A DNA stretch of 64,000 bases. It comes from Rhodococcoides fascians NBRC 12155 = LMG 3623 (lineage in GTDB: Bacteria > Actinomycetota > Actinomycetes > Mycobacteriales > Mycobacteriaceae). Shown piece after piece: positions 17,658-27,324 of the stretch (positions within the stretch are counted from its first letter, which is position 1; each line of letters begins with the position of its first letter). Below the pieces are notes generated by a model, which saw nothing but the letters and a program-made list of their open reading frames with translations, searched no databases and was not told the DNA's origin. The translations under genes and the position numbers were made by a program. The stretch covers positions 1-64,000 of the forward strand of contig NZ_BCWW01000003.1 of assembly GCF_001894785.1 (NCBI RefSeq). The letters run 5' to 3'.

Positions 17658-18538
17658 GTACCGTGAACTCGAAGGCGATCGTCGTCGGCGTCGACGGATC
17701 CGGTTCGTCACTCGACGCGGTCGGCTGGGCCGCACGCGAAGCCGAATTACGCGGAGCACCGTTGAAGCTGGTGTCCGCGTACCAAATCAGGGCCCTCTAC
17801 ACCAGTTTCGTCGCACTCCCGTCGCACCTCGGCTCCGAGGAGAATGCACGTGCTGATTCGATTCTGACGTCGGCATCCCTCGTCGCGCGGCGGTCGGTCG
17901 AGAAACCCGACGCGCTGACGATCATGATCGAACCGATTGTCGGACCGACTGTTCAGGCGCTGATCGAAGAGTCCGCCACCGCGTCGATGATGGTGGTCGG
18001 CTCACGCGGCAACGGCGAGTACTTCGCCGAGCTGCTCGGCTCTGTGAGCACGGCGGTGGCTGTGCAGGCGCGCTGTCCGGTAGTCATCGTGCCGCGCAGC
18101 GTGGAATTACATTCGGCACGGGGACCGGTCGTCCTCGGAGTCGACGCCTCGGCGCACAACCAGGAGGCCGTCCGGCTGGCCTTCGAGGAGGCCTCGCTTC
18201 GGGGCACTGGCCTTGTTGCAGTCCACGTGTCGACGGACCGACTCGTCTCGTCACCCGACGCGTCGACGTCGGACAAGTCCGAGGCAATTGTGTCCACCGG
18301 CCGAACCGTGTTGGCCGAGAACCTGTCCGGGTGGAGCGAGCTGTATCCCGACGTGGTGGTGAAGCAGACAGTGCTGCGCGGCGACGTCGTCGAACGCATC
18401 CTGGGCGCGGCGGTGCGCGCAGAGGCCGTGGTGGTCGGTTCGAGCGGACGCACCGGTTTCAGTGGCCAGCTGCTCGGATCCACCGTTCGGTCACTGGCCC
18501 ACCGCGTCGACTGTCCGCTGATCATCGCTCGCGGATAG
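17654..18538 (+). CDS. Universal stress protein, two domains
   Basis: The 294-residue protein has two Usp domains with good nucleotide motifs: IVVGVDGSGSSLDAV and GSRGNGEYFAELLGSVSTAV in the first, VVLGVDASAHNQEAV and GSSGRTGFSGQLLGSTVRSL in the second. Both fit the ATP-binding G-x2-G-x9-G-S/T pattern. It is coupled to the preceding stress gene by ATGA, suggesting an unequal pair made together. It converges on the phosphoketolase gene 11 bases later. Confidence 0.87.
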   Translation: MSTVNSKAIVVGVDGSGSSLDAVGWAAREAELRGAPLKLVSAYQIRALYTSFVALPSHLGSEENARADSILTSASLVARRSVEKPDALTIMIEPIVGPTVQALIEESATASMMVVGSRGNGEYFAELLGSVSTAVAVQARCPVVIVPRSVELHSARGPVVLGVDASAHNQEAVRLAFEEASLRGTGLVAVHVSTDRLVSSPDASTSDKSEAIVSTGRTVLAENLSGWSELYPDVVVKQTVLRGDVVERILGAAVRAEAVVVGSSGRTGFSGQLLGSTVRSLAHRVDCPLIIARG

Positions 18539-18549
18539 CAACCGATCCG

Positions 18550-20940
18550 TCACGACCACCGCCATTCGCGAATCTCGGGTAGATCCTCGAAGTGTTTCCG
18601 GATGTAGGCGTCGTGCCGGGTCAGTTGGTCCCGGCAGTGCTGCCGCAGTTCCTCGGCACCGGCCGGCACCGTGTGTGCTCGGTCGAGTGCTTCGATCGCC
18701 AGGTGGTAGCGACTGATCTTGTTGAGCACCACCATGTCGAACGGTGTTGTCGTGGTACCTTGTTCGATGAAGCTGCGGACGTGGAATCTCTGCGCGTTCG
18801 GACGGCCGTGCAGCAGCTGGTGCACCGCCCGGGGGTAGCCGTGGAAAGCGAAGACGACATCGACCGAGTCGGTGAACAGATCGGCGAACTGATCCTCCGA
18901 GAACCCGTGTGGATGATCGGCGACGGGTAGTAGCGCCATCAGGTCGATGACGTTGACCACGCGCACCTGCAACTCGGGAGTCCAGTTACGCAACAGGTCC
19001 GCTGCAGCGAGAGTCTCCTCGGTCGGAACGTCGCCGGCGCAGGCCAGCACGATCTCAGGATCGCGCGGAGTAGCGGTGTTCTCGGTACCGGCCCAGTCCC
19101 ACCGCGAGGCACCGGCTGCTGCGTGTGCGCGAGCCTCAGTGAGCGTCAGATACTGGGGATGGCTCTGTTTGTCGACCACCAGCACGTTGACGTGTCCGCG
19201 GCTCCGAAAGCAGTGGTCGGCAACGGCGAGAAGAGTATTGGAGTCCGGTGGCAGCCACACGCGCACCACATCCGGTGCCAGAGGAATCACCGCGTCGATC
19301 AGTCCGGGCCCCTGATGACTGAACCCGTTGTGGTCGTTGCGCCAGCACGTGCTGGTGAGCAGCACGTTCAACGAGGCGACGGGTGCTCGCCAGGCCAGAG
19401 TGGCCGCATGCTGCAGCCACTTGGTGTGCTGGATCAGCATCGACACGCTCACCATCGCGAAAGCCTCGTAGCTCGCGAACAATCCGTGTCGGCCCGACAA
19501 CAGGTACGCCTCGAGCCAGCCCTCACACAGATGCTCGCTGAGCACCTCCATGACGCGACCGTCGGCGGCCAGATTGTCGTCGAACTCGGTGGTCGGCAGC
19601 TGCCAGCATCGGTCGGTGGCCTCGAACACGGCCTGCAGACGGTTGCTGGCGGTCTCGTCGGGGCAGAACAGGCGGAAAGTGCCACCGCCGTCGGGTCGTG
19701 CGTTGTCGAGGTAGATATCCCGCATCATCTCCCCGAGTACGGTGGTCGTCTCGTGTGAGACGCGTCCCGGGGAGTCGATCGTAAGAGCGTAGTTCTCGAG
19801 CTCGCGAATGACCAAGGGCTGCAACAGCACACCGCCGTTGGCGTGGGGAGTGGCCCCGAGCCTCTTGTCTCCCGTCGGAGTGAGTTCACGGATGTGCGCC
19901 GCGGGTACGCCGTTGTCGTCGAAGAGGGATCTCGGATCGTAGGAGAGCAACCACTGCTCGAGCTGCGCCAGATGCGACGGATTCTCGCGGACGCCGGACA
20001 GCGGGACCTGGTGGGCCCAGTGCGTTCCCTCGATCAGCTTGCCGTCCACCTCGTGTGGCCCGGTCCAGCCCTTCGGGGTGCGCAAGACGATTGCAGGCCA
20101 TGCACTTCCGTGGTGCGACTCGCCGCCGCGGGCCGCACGCTGGATTCTCCGAATATCGTCGTGGGCGCGGGTGAGAGCGAACTGCAAGGCCGGGAACACC
20201 TCTCGCGGATCGTCGCCCTCGACGAAGATCGGTGCCCAACCCTGACCGCCGAGGTAGTCGGCAATCGCTTGATCGGTGCTGCGCCCGAGCACTGTCGGGC
20301 CGGAGATCTTGGCGTCGTTGAGATGCAGAATGGGCAGCACTGCGCCGTCACGAACCGGATTCAGGAACGCCGGGATCTTCCACGAACCCGACAGCGGACC
20401 GGTTTCGGCCTCTCCGTCGCCGACGACACAGGCGACCACCAGATCGGGGTTGTCGAATGCCGCGCCCGCTGCGTGGATCAGGGCATACCCCAGCTCGCCA
20501 CCCTCGTGGATACTGCCGGGGTTCTGCACGCTCACATGGCTCGGAATGCCACCGGGAGTGGAGAATTGGCGACACAGACGACGCACACCGTCGCTGTCGA
20601 GCGAGATGTCGGGATAGATTTCGCTGTACGTGCCTTCGAGATAGGTGTTCGCGACCAACGCCGGGCCACCATGACCGGGACCGGTGACATACAGCCAATC
20701 CGAACCGGTTCGGCAGATGAGGCGATTGAGCAGCGTGTAGATCATCGACAGACCGGGGCTGGTGCCCCAGTGCCCGAGCAGTCGGGGCTTGATGTGTTCC
20801 ACCCTCAGTGGTTGCCGTAGCAATACATTGTCCTGCAGATAGATCTGGCCGACCGTCAGGTAGTTCGCGGCAGCCCAGTAGCGCAGATCGGCGTCGAGTT
20901 CATCGGAGCTGTAGGTGGTCTCGGTGGTGGACGCGGTCAT
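18550..20940 (-). CDS. xfp: Phosphoketolase (xylulose/fructose 6-phosphate)
   Basis: The 796-residue thiamine-diphosphate enzyme cleaves xylulose 5-phosphate (and often fructose 6-phosphate) with phosphate to acetyl phosphate. Family marks include [32 protein letters not shown], the TPP motif [15 protein letters not shown] with later HLN, and [14 protein letters not shown]. Full length for the family. The start overlaps the end of a universal stress gene, so both come from the promoter with the DosR-like box at 21887. Acetyl phosphate and acetate formation would yield ATP when respiration is limited. Confidence 0.93.
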   Translation of the reverse strand: MTASTTETTYSSDELDADLRYWAAANYLTVGQIYLQDNVLLRQPLRVEHIKPRLLGHWGTSPGLSMIYTLLNRLICRTGSDWLYVTGPGHGGPALVANTYLEGTYSEIYPDISLDSDGVRRLCRQFSTPGGIPSHVSVQNPGSIHEGGELGYALIHAAGAAFDNPDLVVACVVGDGEAETGPLSGSWKIPAFLNPVRDGAVLPILHLNDAKISGPTVLGRSTDQAIADYLGGQGWAPIFVEGDDPREVFPALQFALTRAHDDIRRIQRAARGGESHHGSAWPAIVLRTPKGWTGPHEVDGKLIEGTHWAHQVPLSGVRENPSHLAQLEQWLLSYDPRSLFDDNGVPAAHIRELTPTGDKRLGATPHANGGVLLQPLVIRELENYALTIDSPGRVSHETTTVLGEMMRDIYLDNARPDGGGTFRLFCPDETASNRLQAVFEATDRCWQLPTTEFDDNLAADGRVMEVLSEHLCEGWLEAYLLSGRHGLFASYEAFAMVSVSMLIQHTKWLQHAATLAWRAPVASLNVLLTSTCWRNDHNGFSHQGPGLIDAVIPLAPDVVRVWLPPDSNTLLAVADHCFRSRGHVNVLVVDKQSHPQYLTLTEARAHAAAGASRWDWAGTENTATPRDPEIVLACAGDVPTEETLAAADLLRNWTPELQVRVVNVIDLMALLPVADHPHGFSEDQFADLFTDSVDVVFAFHGYPRAVHQLLHGRPNAQRFHVRSFIEQGTTTTPFDMVVLNKISRYHLAIEALDRAHTVPAGAEELRQHCRDQLTRHDAYIRKHFEDLPEIREWRWS

Positions 20941-21815
20941 CGGTTCGTGGGTACGACAACGACGGGAACATCGACCGAATGCAGCACTGCGCGGGACGTC
21001 GATCCGAGCAGCATCGAGGCGAAGCCGCCCCGGCCGCGGCTACCGACCACGATCAGCTGCGCGCTCTCGGAGGCGCGGACCAGTTCGCGAACGGGTCTGT
21101 CCTGAACCACTACCCGGCGGATGGTGACGTCGGGGTAGTCCTCCGACCATCCGGCCAGGCTCTCGGCCAGCGAAGTCTTCTCTGCCAGTTCGGAATCGGC
21201 CCACGGACCTTCTTCGTCGCGGGTCAGCACGCTCCCGAGCTCGAGGTCGCTCCACGCGTGTACGGCAACGAGGTCGACACCTCGCATCGACGCCTCGCGC
21301 AACGCGAATCCGATGGCCGGCTGGCTGTTGGACGTGCAATCCACACCCACGACCACCGGCCCGTCGCTGACCGTGTTCGACTTGATCACTGCAACAGGGC
21401 ACTTGGCGTGTGACACGACGGCGGTACTGACCGACCCGACCAATCCACCGGTGAACTCACCGAGGCCTCTCGAACCGACGACGATCAAGGCAGGGGCGAC
21501 GTCGAAGTGCGTCAGATTGCGTGCAGCCGAGCCATGTTCGAGACGAGTGTCGAGAATCAGCGAATTGCCTGCCGCGGTCTTGTGTGCAACGTCGACCGCA
21601 GCGGTCAGGACCCGCTTGGCCTCGACGTCCGGATCTGCGAACGCGCCGATCCGGAGGCTGATGGCATCGCCGTAGGTTCCCGGTGCGAACAGTGACGACG
21701 TGACCAACTCGAGCGGGGCGTGGCGTCGTATCGCCTCGCGCGTTGCCCAAAGGACCGCGTCGAGCGATGTGGCAGATCCGTCGACTCCGACGACGACCCG
21801 ACTCGATGCATTCAT
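20937..21815 (-). CDS. Universal stress protein, two domains
   Basis: The 292-residue protein has two Usp domains: [18 protein letters not shown] with [21 protein letters not shown], and [15 protein letters not shown] with [21 protein letters not shown]. Both carry ATP-binding glycine patterns. The ATG at 21815 is chosen over the longer frame because it starts close to the first strand. It overlaps xfp by 4 bases, and an 11-of-12 DosR-like box lies 72 bases upstream, so this pair looks DevR-controlled. Confidence 0.88.
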   Translation of the reverse strand: MNASSRVVVGVDGSATSLDAVLWATREAIRRHAPLELVTSSLFAPGTYGDAISLRIGAFADPDVEAKRVLTAAVDVAHKTAAGNSLILDTRLEHGSAARNLTHFDVAPALIVVGSRGLGEFTGGLVGSVSTAVVSHAKCPVAVIKSNTVSDGPVVVGVDCTSNSQPAIGFALREASMRGVDLVAVHAWSDLELGSVLTRDEEGPWADSELAEKTSLAESLAGWSEDYPDVTIRRVVVQDRPVRELVRASESAQLIVVGSRGRGGFASMLLGSTSRAVLHSVDVPVVVVPTNR

Positions 21816-21886
21816 GTTGTATTCCCGTTCGTTGACTGTCGTGTTCAGGTACACCTCGAGCATGGCCGGTTCGCTGGAGCGCAGAC

Positions 21887-21901
21887 AGAGTCGGAAGTCC
21901 C
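21887..21901 (-). promoter_or_regulatory. Predicted DevR/DosR box
   Basis: On the minus strand GGGACTTCCGACTCT matches 11 of 12 defined consensus positions. It lies 72 bases upstream of the stress protein-phosphoketolase operon. Confidence 0.62.
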
Positions 21902-21929
21902 TCGGCTCGAGCCGGAATGCCCTGACCGC

Positions 21930-21944
21930 TACCCCTGGGGGGTA
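21930..21944 (+). promoter_or_regulatory. Predicted copper-responsive (RicR/CsoR-like) operator
   Basis: TACCCCTGGGGGGTA fits exactly the palindrome TACCC-N5-GGGTA reported for the mycobacterial copper sensor RicR. It ends 21 bases before the first gene of a two-gene metal-type operon, a position that would block transcription. No ricR or csoR gene is in the window. Confidence 0.6.
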
Positions 21945-21965
21945 TGTCTTGCTATCGTCGGTGAC

Positions 21966-22361
21966 ATGTATTCAGTGATCCGACGCCGTCGTCCGGGCTT
22001 TGCCTCGGCGACCGGATTGCTGATCGCGCTGACGATCCTCGGGGTACTGCTGATGCATTCGGTGACACCGACCACGTCGGCACAAAGCGAGCATGCGGCC
22101 ATGGCGTCGGCGACCCACCACGAGGACCCGGTTCAGGTGGCAGTCGGTGAGCACGACTGCCCGTCGGCACATCAGATGATGCATCCGTGCGCGGGAACCA
22201 CCGTGTCGTGGGCTGCGCTGTCGGTCCCGGTGACGAGCGTCGATGGCGTCCACTCGGTCATCCCGGAGGACGGGATCGGTGGGCGCGTCCATTCCATATC
22301 GGAGCGTGCGCCGCCGTGGACTCTGTGGGAGTTGGACAGATCGGTGACCTTGCGAGTGTGA
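21966..22361 (+). CDS. His/Met/Cys-rich exported protein, DUF6153-like
   Basis: The 131-residue protein has a basic start ([11 protein letters not shown]), one hydrophobic segment with [20 protein letters not shown], then a region rich in His, Met and Cys: [30 protein letters not shown]. This fits small actinobacterial envelope proteins (DUF6153-like, compare LpqS of mycobacteria) found in copper-responsive operons. It should sit in or outside the membrane and bind copper. The RicR-like palindrome upstream and the DUF305 gene downstream support this. No enzymatic motif. Confidence 0.65.
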   Translation: MYSVIRRRRPGFASATGLLIALTILGVLLMHSVTPTTSAQSEHAAMASATHHEDPVQVAVGEHDCPSAHQMMHPCAGTTVSWAALSVPVTSVDGVHSVIPEDGIGGRVHSISERAPPWTLWELDRSVTLRV

Positions 22362-22443
22362 CAGGCGGCCCGGTGGACGCACGACCACCGGCGGATCGGC
22401 ATACCTAGAGCCCTGTTTTGCACACTTGTTCAAGGAGATTCAC

Positions 22444-23073
22444 ATGCGTACAACACTCGTCGCTTCGCTGGCTGCCGCCACCGTGAGCGCATTCCTCGTC
22501 GCTGGCTGCAGTAGCGACACCACGTCGGATTCGTCGACGACGACTACCTCATCGGCTTCCGTTCAGGATTCGGCATCGGCATCGGCATCGGCATCGGCAT
22601 CGGCGGAGTTCAACGACGCCGACGTCATGTTCGCGCGGATGATGTACCCGCACCACGCGCAGGCGGTCGACATGGCTGACATGGTCCAAGGTCGCACCGA
22701 CAATCCGGACGTCGTGGCACTGGCGTCGGCGATCCAAGCCGCGCAGCAACCGGAAATGGACCGGATGACGGCCTGGCTCGCCGAATGGGGTCAGCCCGCA
22801 CCCCCGTCGGACATGGGTGAGATGAGCGGAATGGACCACAGCTCGGGTATGGGCATGATGTCCCAGCAGGACATGGACGCCCTGACCGGTCTGTCGGGCC
22901 CGGAGTTCGACCGTCAGTGGCTGACGATGATGATCGAGCATCACGAGGGCGCGATCGAGATGGCGAACAACGAGATTGCGGACGGCTCGAACCCCGACGC
23001 GCAGGAGATGGCCCGCACGATCGTGGCCACGCAACAGCAGGAAATCGACACGATGCAGCGGATGCTCGGCTGA
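22444..23073 (+). CDS. DUF305 lipoprotein, copper-associated
   Basis: The 209-residue protein has a lipoprotein signal ending LVAGC (Cys22), a Ser/Thr/Ala linker with an SASASA run, and a DUF305 domain with the paired His motifs MYPHHAQAVDMADM and MIEHHEGAIEMANNE plus a Met-rich stretch (GMSGMDHSSGMGMM-like). DUF305 proteins are ferritin-like four-helix proteins often tied to copper handling. It lies 82 bases after the His/Met/Cys-rich gene, likely in one operon under the RicR-like site. Confidence 0.88.
   Translation: MRTTLVASLAAATVSAFLVAGCSSDTTSDSSTTTTSSASVQDSASASASASASAEFNDADVMFARMMYPHHAQAVDMADMVQGRTDNPDVVALASAIQAAQQPEMDRMTAWLAEWGQPAPPSDMGEMSGMDHSSGMGMMSQQDMDALTGLSGPEFDRQWLTMMIEHHEGAIEMANNEIADGSNPDAQEMARTIVATQQQEIDTMQRMLG
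22572..22601 (+). repeat. GGCATC x5 microsatellite inside DUF305 gene
   Basis: Five perfect GGCATC units encode the Ser-Ala linker between lipid anchor and domain. Changes of whole units keep the frame, so linker length could vary between strains. Confidence 0.8.
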
Positions 23074-23214
23074 TCCGTTGTCGGTACGTTGCCGGGCCGC
23101 ACCCCAGACCGGGGCGCGGCCCGGCGGGGGACGGCTGCACGCCGTTGCCCTCGAGTACGCTGTGACGCGCGAGGAATTGTGTTCTGCGGGTCGGATCGAG
23201 GGAGAGTATCGACG

Positions 23215-24522
23215 ATGTCACGTCCACGGGTCCTGGTCCTCGGCGGCGGCTTCGGCGGGTTGTATGCAACCCGCCGGCTGCACGGTTCGGATGTCGACAT
23301 CACCGTTCTCGAACGAGGCACCTCTCACGTCTTTCAGCCGCTGCTCTACCAGTGCGCAACCGGCCTCCTCTCCGAGGGCTCGATCGCCAGCCCGTTGCGG
23401 CACCTGTTGCGCAAGCAGAAGAACGTGAAGGTGGCGCTCGGTGAAGCGACCTCGGTGACAACCGTGGGCGATGGCGGAGTGGTGACGGCGAGCCGCTTCG
23501 ACGGGTCGACGTTCGAGTTGCCGTACGACTATCTCGTGGTTGCCGTCGGAATGCAGCAGGCGTATCACGGCCACGACGAATACGTGCAGTGGGCACCGGG
23601 CATGAAGACCCTCGACGACGCCTTGGCGATCAGGCGAAAACTGATCTCGGCATTCGAGATGGCCGAGTCCCTGCCCACCCCCGAAGAGCGTCGCCCCTGG
23701 CTCACCTTCGCCGTCGCCGGTGGAGGGCCCACCGGAGTCGAATTGGCCGGGCAGATAAGGGAACTCGCCACCCGGGCGCTGGCGAAGGAGTTCGATTCGA
23801 TCCACCCGTCGGAAGCGCGCGTTCTGCTGTTCCACGGCGGTGACCGAGTGCTCGAATCGTTCCCCGACTCCCTGACGAAGAAGGCTCAGCGCACCCTCGA
23901 CACGGTCGGAGTCGAAACGCATCTCGGCGTTCACGTCACCGACGTCACGGCCACCGACGTCGAGGTGACGGCCAAGGCCGAACCGAAGACCGTCACACGC
24001 CACGACACTCGCACCGTGCTGTGGACCGCAGGCGTCGAAGCGGTTCCGTTCGTGAAGCACCTGGCCGACGCCCTGGGCGTCGAGCAGGACAGGTCCGGAC
24101 GGATCGCTGTGCAGCCCGACCTGTCCGTGCCGGGTCACCGCAACGTGTTCGTCGTCGGCGACATCATGGCATTGAACGGTCTCGCCGGTGTCGCCGAAGT
24201 GGCGATGCAGGGTGGACGGGCAGCGGGCGCAGCAATCGCAGCAGATGTATCCGGTTCTTCGCGTTCGGATTTCAAGTATCGAGACCTGGGCACTGCCGCC
24301 TACATCGCCCGCGGACACGCACTGGTGCAGGCCGGGCCGCTGAAGATGTCGGGATTCCTGGGCTGGTTGTCGTGGGGCGTCATCCACATCGCATTCCTGG
24401 CCGGTAAACGCAACCGAGCCGGGACGCTGATCAACTGGGGCGCAACACTTCTCAGCGGAACACGACGTGAACGGGCAATCACCTACGGCGACCCGGAAAC
24501 GGCGCGCAAACCGTACAACTGA
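23215..24522 (+). CDS. ndh: Type II NADH dehydrogenase
   Basis: The 435-residue flavoprotein should pass electrons from NADH to menaquinone without pumping protons. It has the FAD-binding GGGFGGLYATRRL at the start, the NADH-binding VAGGGPTGVELAGQIRE near residue 165, the FAD motif NVFVVGDIM near 312, and a C-terminal amphipathic/hydrophobic region (WGVIHIAFLAGKRNR) that would contact the membrane. The ATG at 23215 follows GAGGGAGAG. It stands alone, near genes for low-oxygen redox balance. Confidence 0.92.
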   Translation: MSRPRVLVLGGGFGGLYATRRLHGSDVDITVLERGTSHVFQPLLYQCATGLLSEGSIASPLRHLLRKQKNVKVALGEATSVTTVGDGGVVTASRFDGSTFELPYDYLVVAVGMQQAYHGHDEYVQWAPGMKTLDDALAIRRKLISAFEMAESLPTPEERRPWLTFAVAGGGPTGVELAGQIRELATRALAKEFDSIHPSEARVLLFHGGDRVLESFPDSLTKKAQRTLDTVGVETHLGVHVTDVTATDVEVTAKAEPKTVTRHDTRTVLWTAGVEAVPFVKHLADALGVEQDRSGRIAVQPDLSVPGHRNVFVVGDIMALNGLAGVAEVAMQGGRAAGAAIAADVSGSSRSDFKYRDLGTAAYIARGHALVQAGPLKMSGFLGWLSWGVIHIAFLAGKRNRAGTLINWGATLLSGTRRERAITYGDPETARKPYN

Positions 24523-24590
24523 CCTGAGCGCCCACTATTTTCACCCTCGTACGGAATCCCGCTTTCGAGGGCGAATTGTGGACACTCAGA

Positions 24591-25997
24591 TCAGTTGCCG
24601 GTGTCGACGGGATGCCCCGCCGAAAGTACGGCACCTGGGTTCAGGATTCCGGCCGGGTCGAGAGACTCTTTCAACGCCCGTTGCACCGAAATCGACACTT
24701 CATCGTGCTCGACAGTCAGCCACCTGCTCTTCAGCCTGCCCACACCGTGCTCACCGGTGATGGTTCCGCCGAGTGCGAGGGCGCGACGGGTGATCGCATC
24801 GAACGCGGACACCGCTGCGGCGCTACTGGCCGGATCGGCGGCGTCGTAGATGATGGTCGGATGCAGGTTGCCGTCGCCCGCGTGCCCGAAGACGCCGATG
24901 GTCAGATCGTGTTCGGCAGCAATCTCTTCCACTGAGGTGATCAGATCGGTGATGGCAGAGCAGGGAACAGCGACATCGTCCAGTAACCAGTCGCCGAGAC
25001 GTTCGAGCGCAGGGAGTGCGAGTCGACGGGCTTCGAGCAGCATCGCCGCCTCCACGGGATCGGAGCCGACGACCACATCCTCGGCCCCGAACTCGGTACA
25101 GATGGTTTCCAGAACGGTCATAACGGATTCGGCATCAGCGTCGTCGCTCTGAATCAGCAGTAGCGCTGCGGTGGTGTCGCCGATTCCCATCTTCGTCATC
25201 TCGTCGACTGCCTTCACCGTGGTGCGATCGAGGATTTCGAGCATCGATGGGGTGATTCCTGCGGAGGCAATCTTCGATACTGCCGAACCTGCCCCTTCGA
25301 GAGTGGGAAAGGCGGCGACAAGGGTGTGCGGGGCACGCGGTGCAGGCAATAACCGAACGGTGATTTCGGTGATGATGCCGAGGGTGCCTTCCGAGCCGAT
25401 GAGTAGATGCGTCAGATCATATCCCGCAACACCTTTCACGGTGCGCCGGCCAGTTCGTAGGACCCGCCCATCGGCCAGCACCACTTCGAGACCGAGGACA
25501 AAATCGCCGGTGACGCCGTACTTGACGCAGCACATTCCGCCCGCATTGGTCGCGACGTTACCGCCGATGGTGCTGAAGGTGACGCTGCCTGGATCCGGCG
25601 GATAGAACAGACCGGCCTCCGATGCCGTGGTGCGCAGATCGGAAGTGATGACCCCCGGTTCGACGACGGCGAGGCGGTTGACCCTGTCCAGTTCACGTAT
25701 TCGGGTCATCCGATGCAGACTCAGCACAACCGAGTGGGCAGAGGCGTTGGCTCCGCCGCTCAGTCCACTCCCTGCACCGCGTGGTATCACTGCGATCGAA
25801 TGCTTGCTTGCCGCCGCCATGCAGGCCACGACATCAGCGGTGGTGCGGGGCATGAGCACCGCTGCCGGAACCTCGCTGTGGGTGAACTGGGACTGATCCC
25901 GGGCATACCCGGCCACGATATCTGGGTCCACGACGACGATGTCGGCGGGCAGGGCATCGACGAGAGCTGCGATGTCGGTGGTCGCCGGCGCATTCAT
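24591..25997 (-). CDS. FAD-linked oxidase, GlcD/D-lactate dehydrogenase type
   Basis: The 468-residue protein has a PCMH-type FAD-binding domain (about 40-220) with PRGAGSGLSGGANA, GSVTFSTIGGNVATNAGG and GSEGTLGIITEITV, and a C-terminal FAD-oxidase domain with FGHAGDGNLHPTI and GEHGVGRLK. These are marks of 2-hydroxyacid oxidases/dehydrogenases such as glycolate oxidase GlcD and D-lactate dehydrogenase. It should oxidise a D-2-hydroxyacid. It is the last gene of a six-gene operon and overlaps the preceding gene by ATGA. The substrate is unknown. Confidence 0.88.
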   Translation of the reverse strand: MNAPATTDIAALVDALPADIVVVDPDIVAGYARDQSQFTHSEVPAAVLMPRTTADVVACMAAASKHSIAVIPRGAGSGLSGGANASAHSVVLSLHRMTRIRELDRVNRLAVVEPGVITSDLRTTASEAGLFYPPDPGSVTFSTIGGNVATNAGGMCCVKYGVTGDFVLGLEVVLADGRVLRTGRRTVKGVAGYDLTHLLIGSEGTLGIITEITVRLLPAPRAPHTLVAAFPTLEGAGSAVSKIASAGITPSMLEILDRTTVKAVDEMTKMGIGDTTAALLLIQSDDADAESVMTVLETICTEFGAEDVVVGSDPVEAAMLLEARRLALPALERLGDWLLDDVAVPCSAITDLITSVEEIAAEHDLTIGVFGHAGDGNLHPTIIYDAADPASSAAAVSAFDAITRRALALGGTITGEHGVGRLKSRWLTVEHDEVSISVQRALKESLDPAGILNPGAVLSAGHPVDTGN

Positions 25998-26536
25998 CGG
26001 AGATCCTCGATAGCTGCCCGATGTTCTCGAGCAAGTTCGACGTAGTGGTGGGCATTGGTGCCGTTCGCCTCAACAGTCTCCGCATCGAGCATGCGCCGGA
26101 TCTTGCCGGGAACACCCGCAACCAACGACCCGGCTGGAATCACGGTGTGCTCGGTGACCACAGCCCCTGCGGCGATCAACGACCCGGCACCGACGACGGC
26201 TCCGTTCATGATCACTGCACCCATTCCGACGAGGACGCCGTCCTCGACGGTGCAACCGTGAAGGATCGCACCGTGACCGACGGACACGCTGTTGCCGACA
26301 AGAACCGGCATTCCAGGGTCCGTGTGGATGACACAGTTGTCCTGAATATTGGTTCCTGCGCCGATGGTGATGGGTTCGGCGTCGGCGCGCAGCGAGGCTC
26401 CATACCAAACACTCGTGTTCTCCTCGAGTGTCACCGCGCCGACGACGGATGCGTTCGGGGCAATCCAGGTCGACTGTGCGACAACAGGTCGCTTCGATCC
26501 GAGGGGCACAACAACACCTGTCTTCGGGGTGGTCAC
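25994..26536 (-). CDS. Gamma-carbonic anhydrase-like hexapeptide protein
   Basis: The 180-residue protein is a left-handed beta-helix of hexapeptide repeats (IAPNASVVGAVTL and similar turns). His71 (VIHTDPG), His88 (VGHGA) and His93 (LHG) match the three zinc ligands of gamma-class carbonic anhydrases. Some relatives act as CoA-dependent acyltransferases or enzymes of acyl-CoA pathways such as CaiE/PaaY, so anhydrase activity is not certain. The GTG start overlaps the preceding SDR stop (GTGA). In a CoA-ligase operon a PaaY-like thioesterase role is attractive but unproven. Confidence 0.82.
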   Translation of the reverse strand: MTTPKTGVVVPLGSKRPVVAQSTWIAPNASVVGAVTLEENTSVWYGASLRADAEPITIGAGTNIQDNCVIHTDPGMPVLVGNSVSVGHGAILHGCTVEDGVLVGMGAVIMNGAVVGAGSLIAAGAVVTEHTVIPAGSLVAGVPGKIRRMLDAETVEANGTNAHHYVELAREHRAAIEDLR

Positions 26537-27324
26537 AGTGCCCGCACCGCCAATCCGCCGTCGACAGGCAAGCAGACACCATTGATGTAGGCCGATTCGT
26601 CCGAAGCGAGGAACACTGCGGCGTTCGCGACGTCCCACGGTGAGCCCATCCGGCCGGTCGGACTGCTGGCATGTCGAGCCGCCATTGCCTCGGCTGCAGC
26701 GTTCGGGTCCACCAATTGGCCTGTCACCAAGGGAGTGTCGATCAGACCGGGGAGAACCGCGTTGACCCTGACGCCCTGGGTCGCATATTGCAGGGCCAGT
26801 GCGACGGTCAGCTGATTGACGGCCCCCTTCGTTGCGCTGTAACTCGGGTAGTTGAAGCCGGTGTAGCGAATGCTGGCGGTGGAAGAGACATTGACGATCG
26901 AGCCGCCGCCGTGCGCGAGCATCGCAGGCAGGACGTGCTTGCAGGTCAGGAAGACTCCGGTCATGTTGACGGCTACCGATCTGTTCCACTGTGCAAGATC
27001 GAGTTCGGTGATGTCTCCGACGCCCGCTGCGCCGACGTTGTTGTGCAACACGGTCGGTGGGCCCAGCGCCTCGATGGCCTCTGCCACTACCGATCGAACT
27101 TGCTGCTCGTCGGTCACATCGGCAACCAAAGCCACCGCGCTGCCTCCTGCGGCGGTGATCTCCGCGGCGGTCAACTGGGCTTCGGCGTGGTTGCGGTCGA
27201 TTGCGGCAACGGTTGCACCTTCGCGGGCGAACGCAAGCGCAGCAGCGCGGCCGTTGCTCAACGCCGCGCCGCTCGAACCGGCACCGAACACCAGCGCAAC
27301 CTTGCCTTCGAGTCGGCCGGTCAT
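26533..27324 (-). CDS. Short-chain dehydrogenase/reductase
   Basis: The 263-residue classical SDR has the cofactor motif VFGAGSSGAALSNG near the start, ADVTD, the HNNVGAAG version of NNAG, an active-site region NVSSTASIRYTG, catalytic YSATK and PGLIDTP. Asp/Arg after the second strand (IDRNH) leans toward NAD. The glycine-rich loop carries extra residues compared with G-x3-G-x-G. It overlaps both neighbours by 4 bases inside the six-gene operon and should oxidise a hydroxyacyl or alcohol intermediate. Confidence 0.88.
   Translation of the reverse strand: MTGRLEGKVALVFGAGSSGAALSNGRAAALAFAREGATVAAIDRNHAEAQLTAAEITAAGGSAVALVADVTDEQQVRSVVAEAIEALGPPTVLHNNVGAAGVGDITELDLAQWNRSVAVNMTGVFLTCKHVLPAMLAHGGGSIVNVSSTASIRYTGFNYPSYSATKGAVNQLTVALALQYATQGVRVNAVLPGLIDTPLVTGQLVDPNAAAEAMAARHASSPTGRMGSPWDVANAAVFLASDESAYINGVCLPVDGGLAVRAL

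Noticed and set aside
17126..18538. A long plus-strand frame that starts inside the first stress gene and runs through the second
   Set aside because: It is the real second stress gene with an Arg-rich out-of-frame extension. The ATG at 17654, overlapping the first gene's stop, starts the Usp domain.
23218..24387. Long open frame on the minus strand, antisense to ndh
   Set aside because: No domain likeness, low-complexity composition typical of the complement of high-GC coding sequence, and the plus-strand frame has clear FAD and NADH motifs.
24544..24571. CCCTCG and CGAGGG inverted arms between ndh and the FAD oxidase
   Set aside because: Only 6-base arms with a 16-base loop; weak as a terminator, although it lies between convergent genes.
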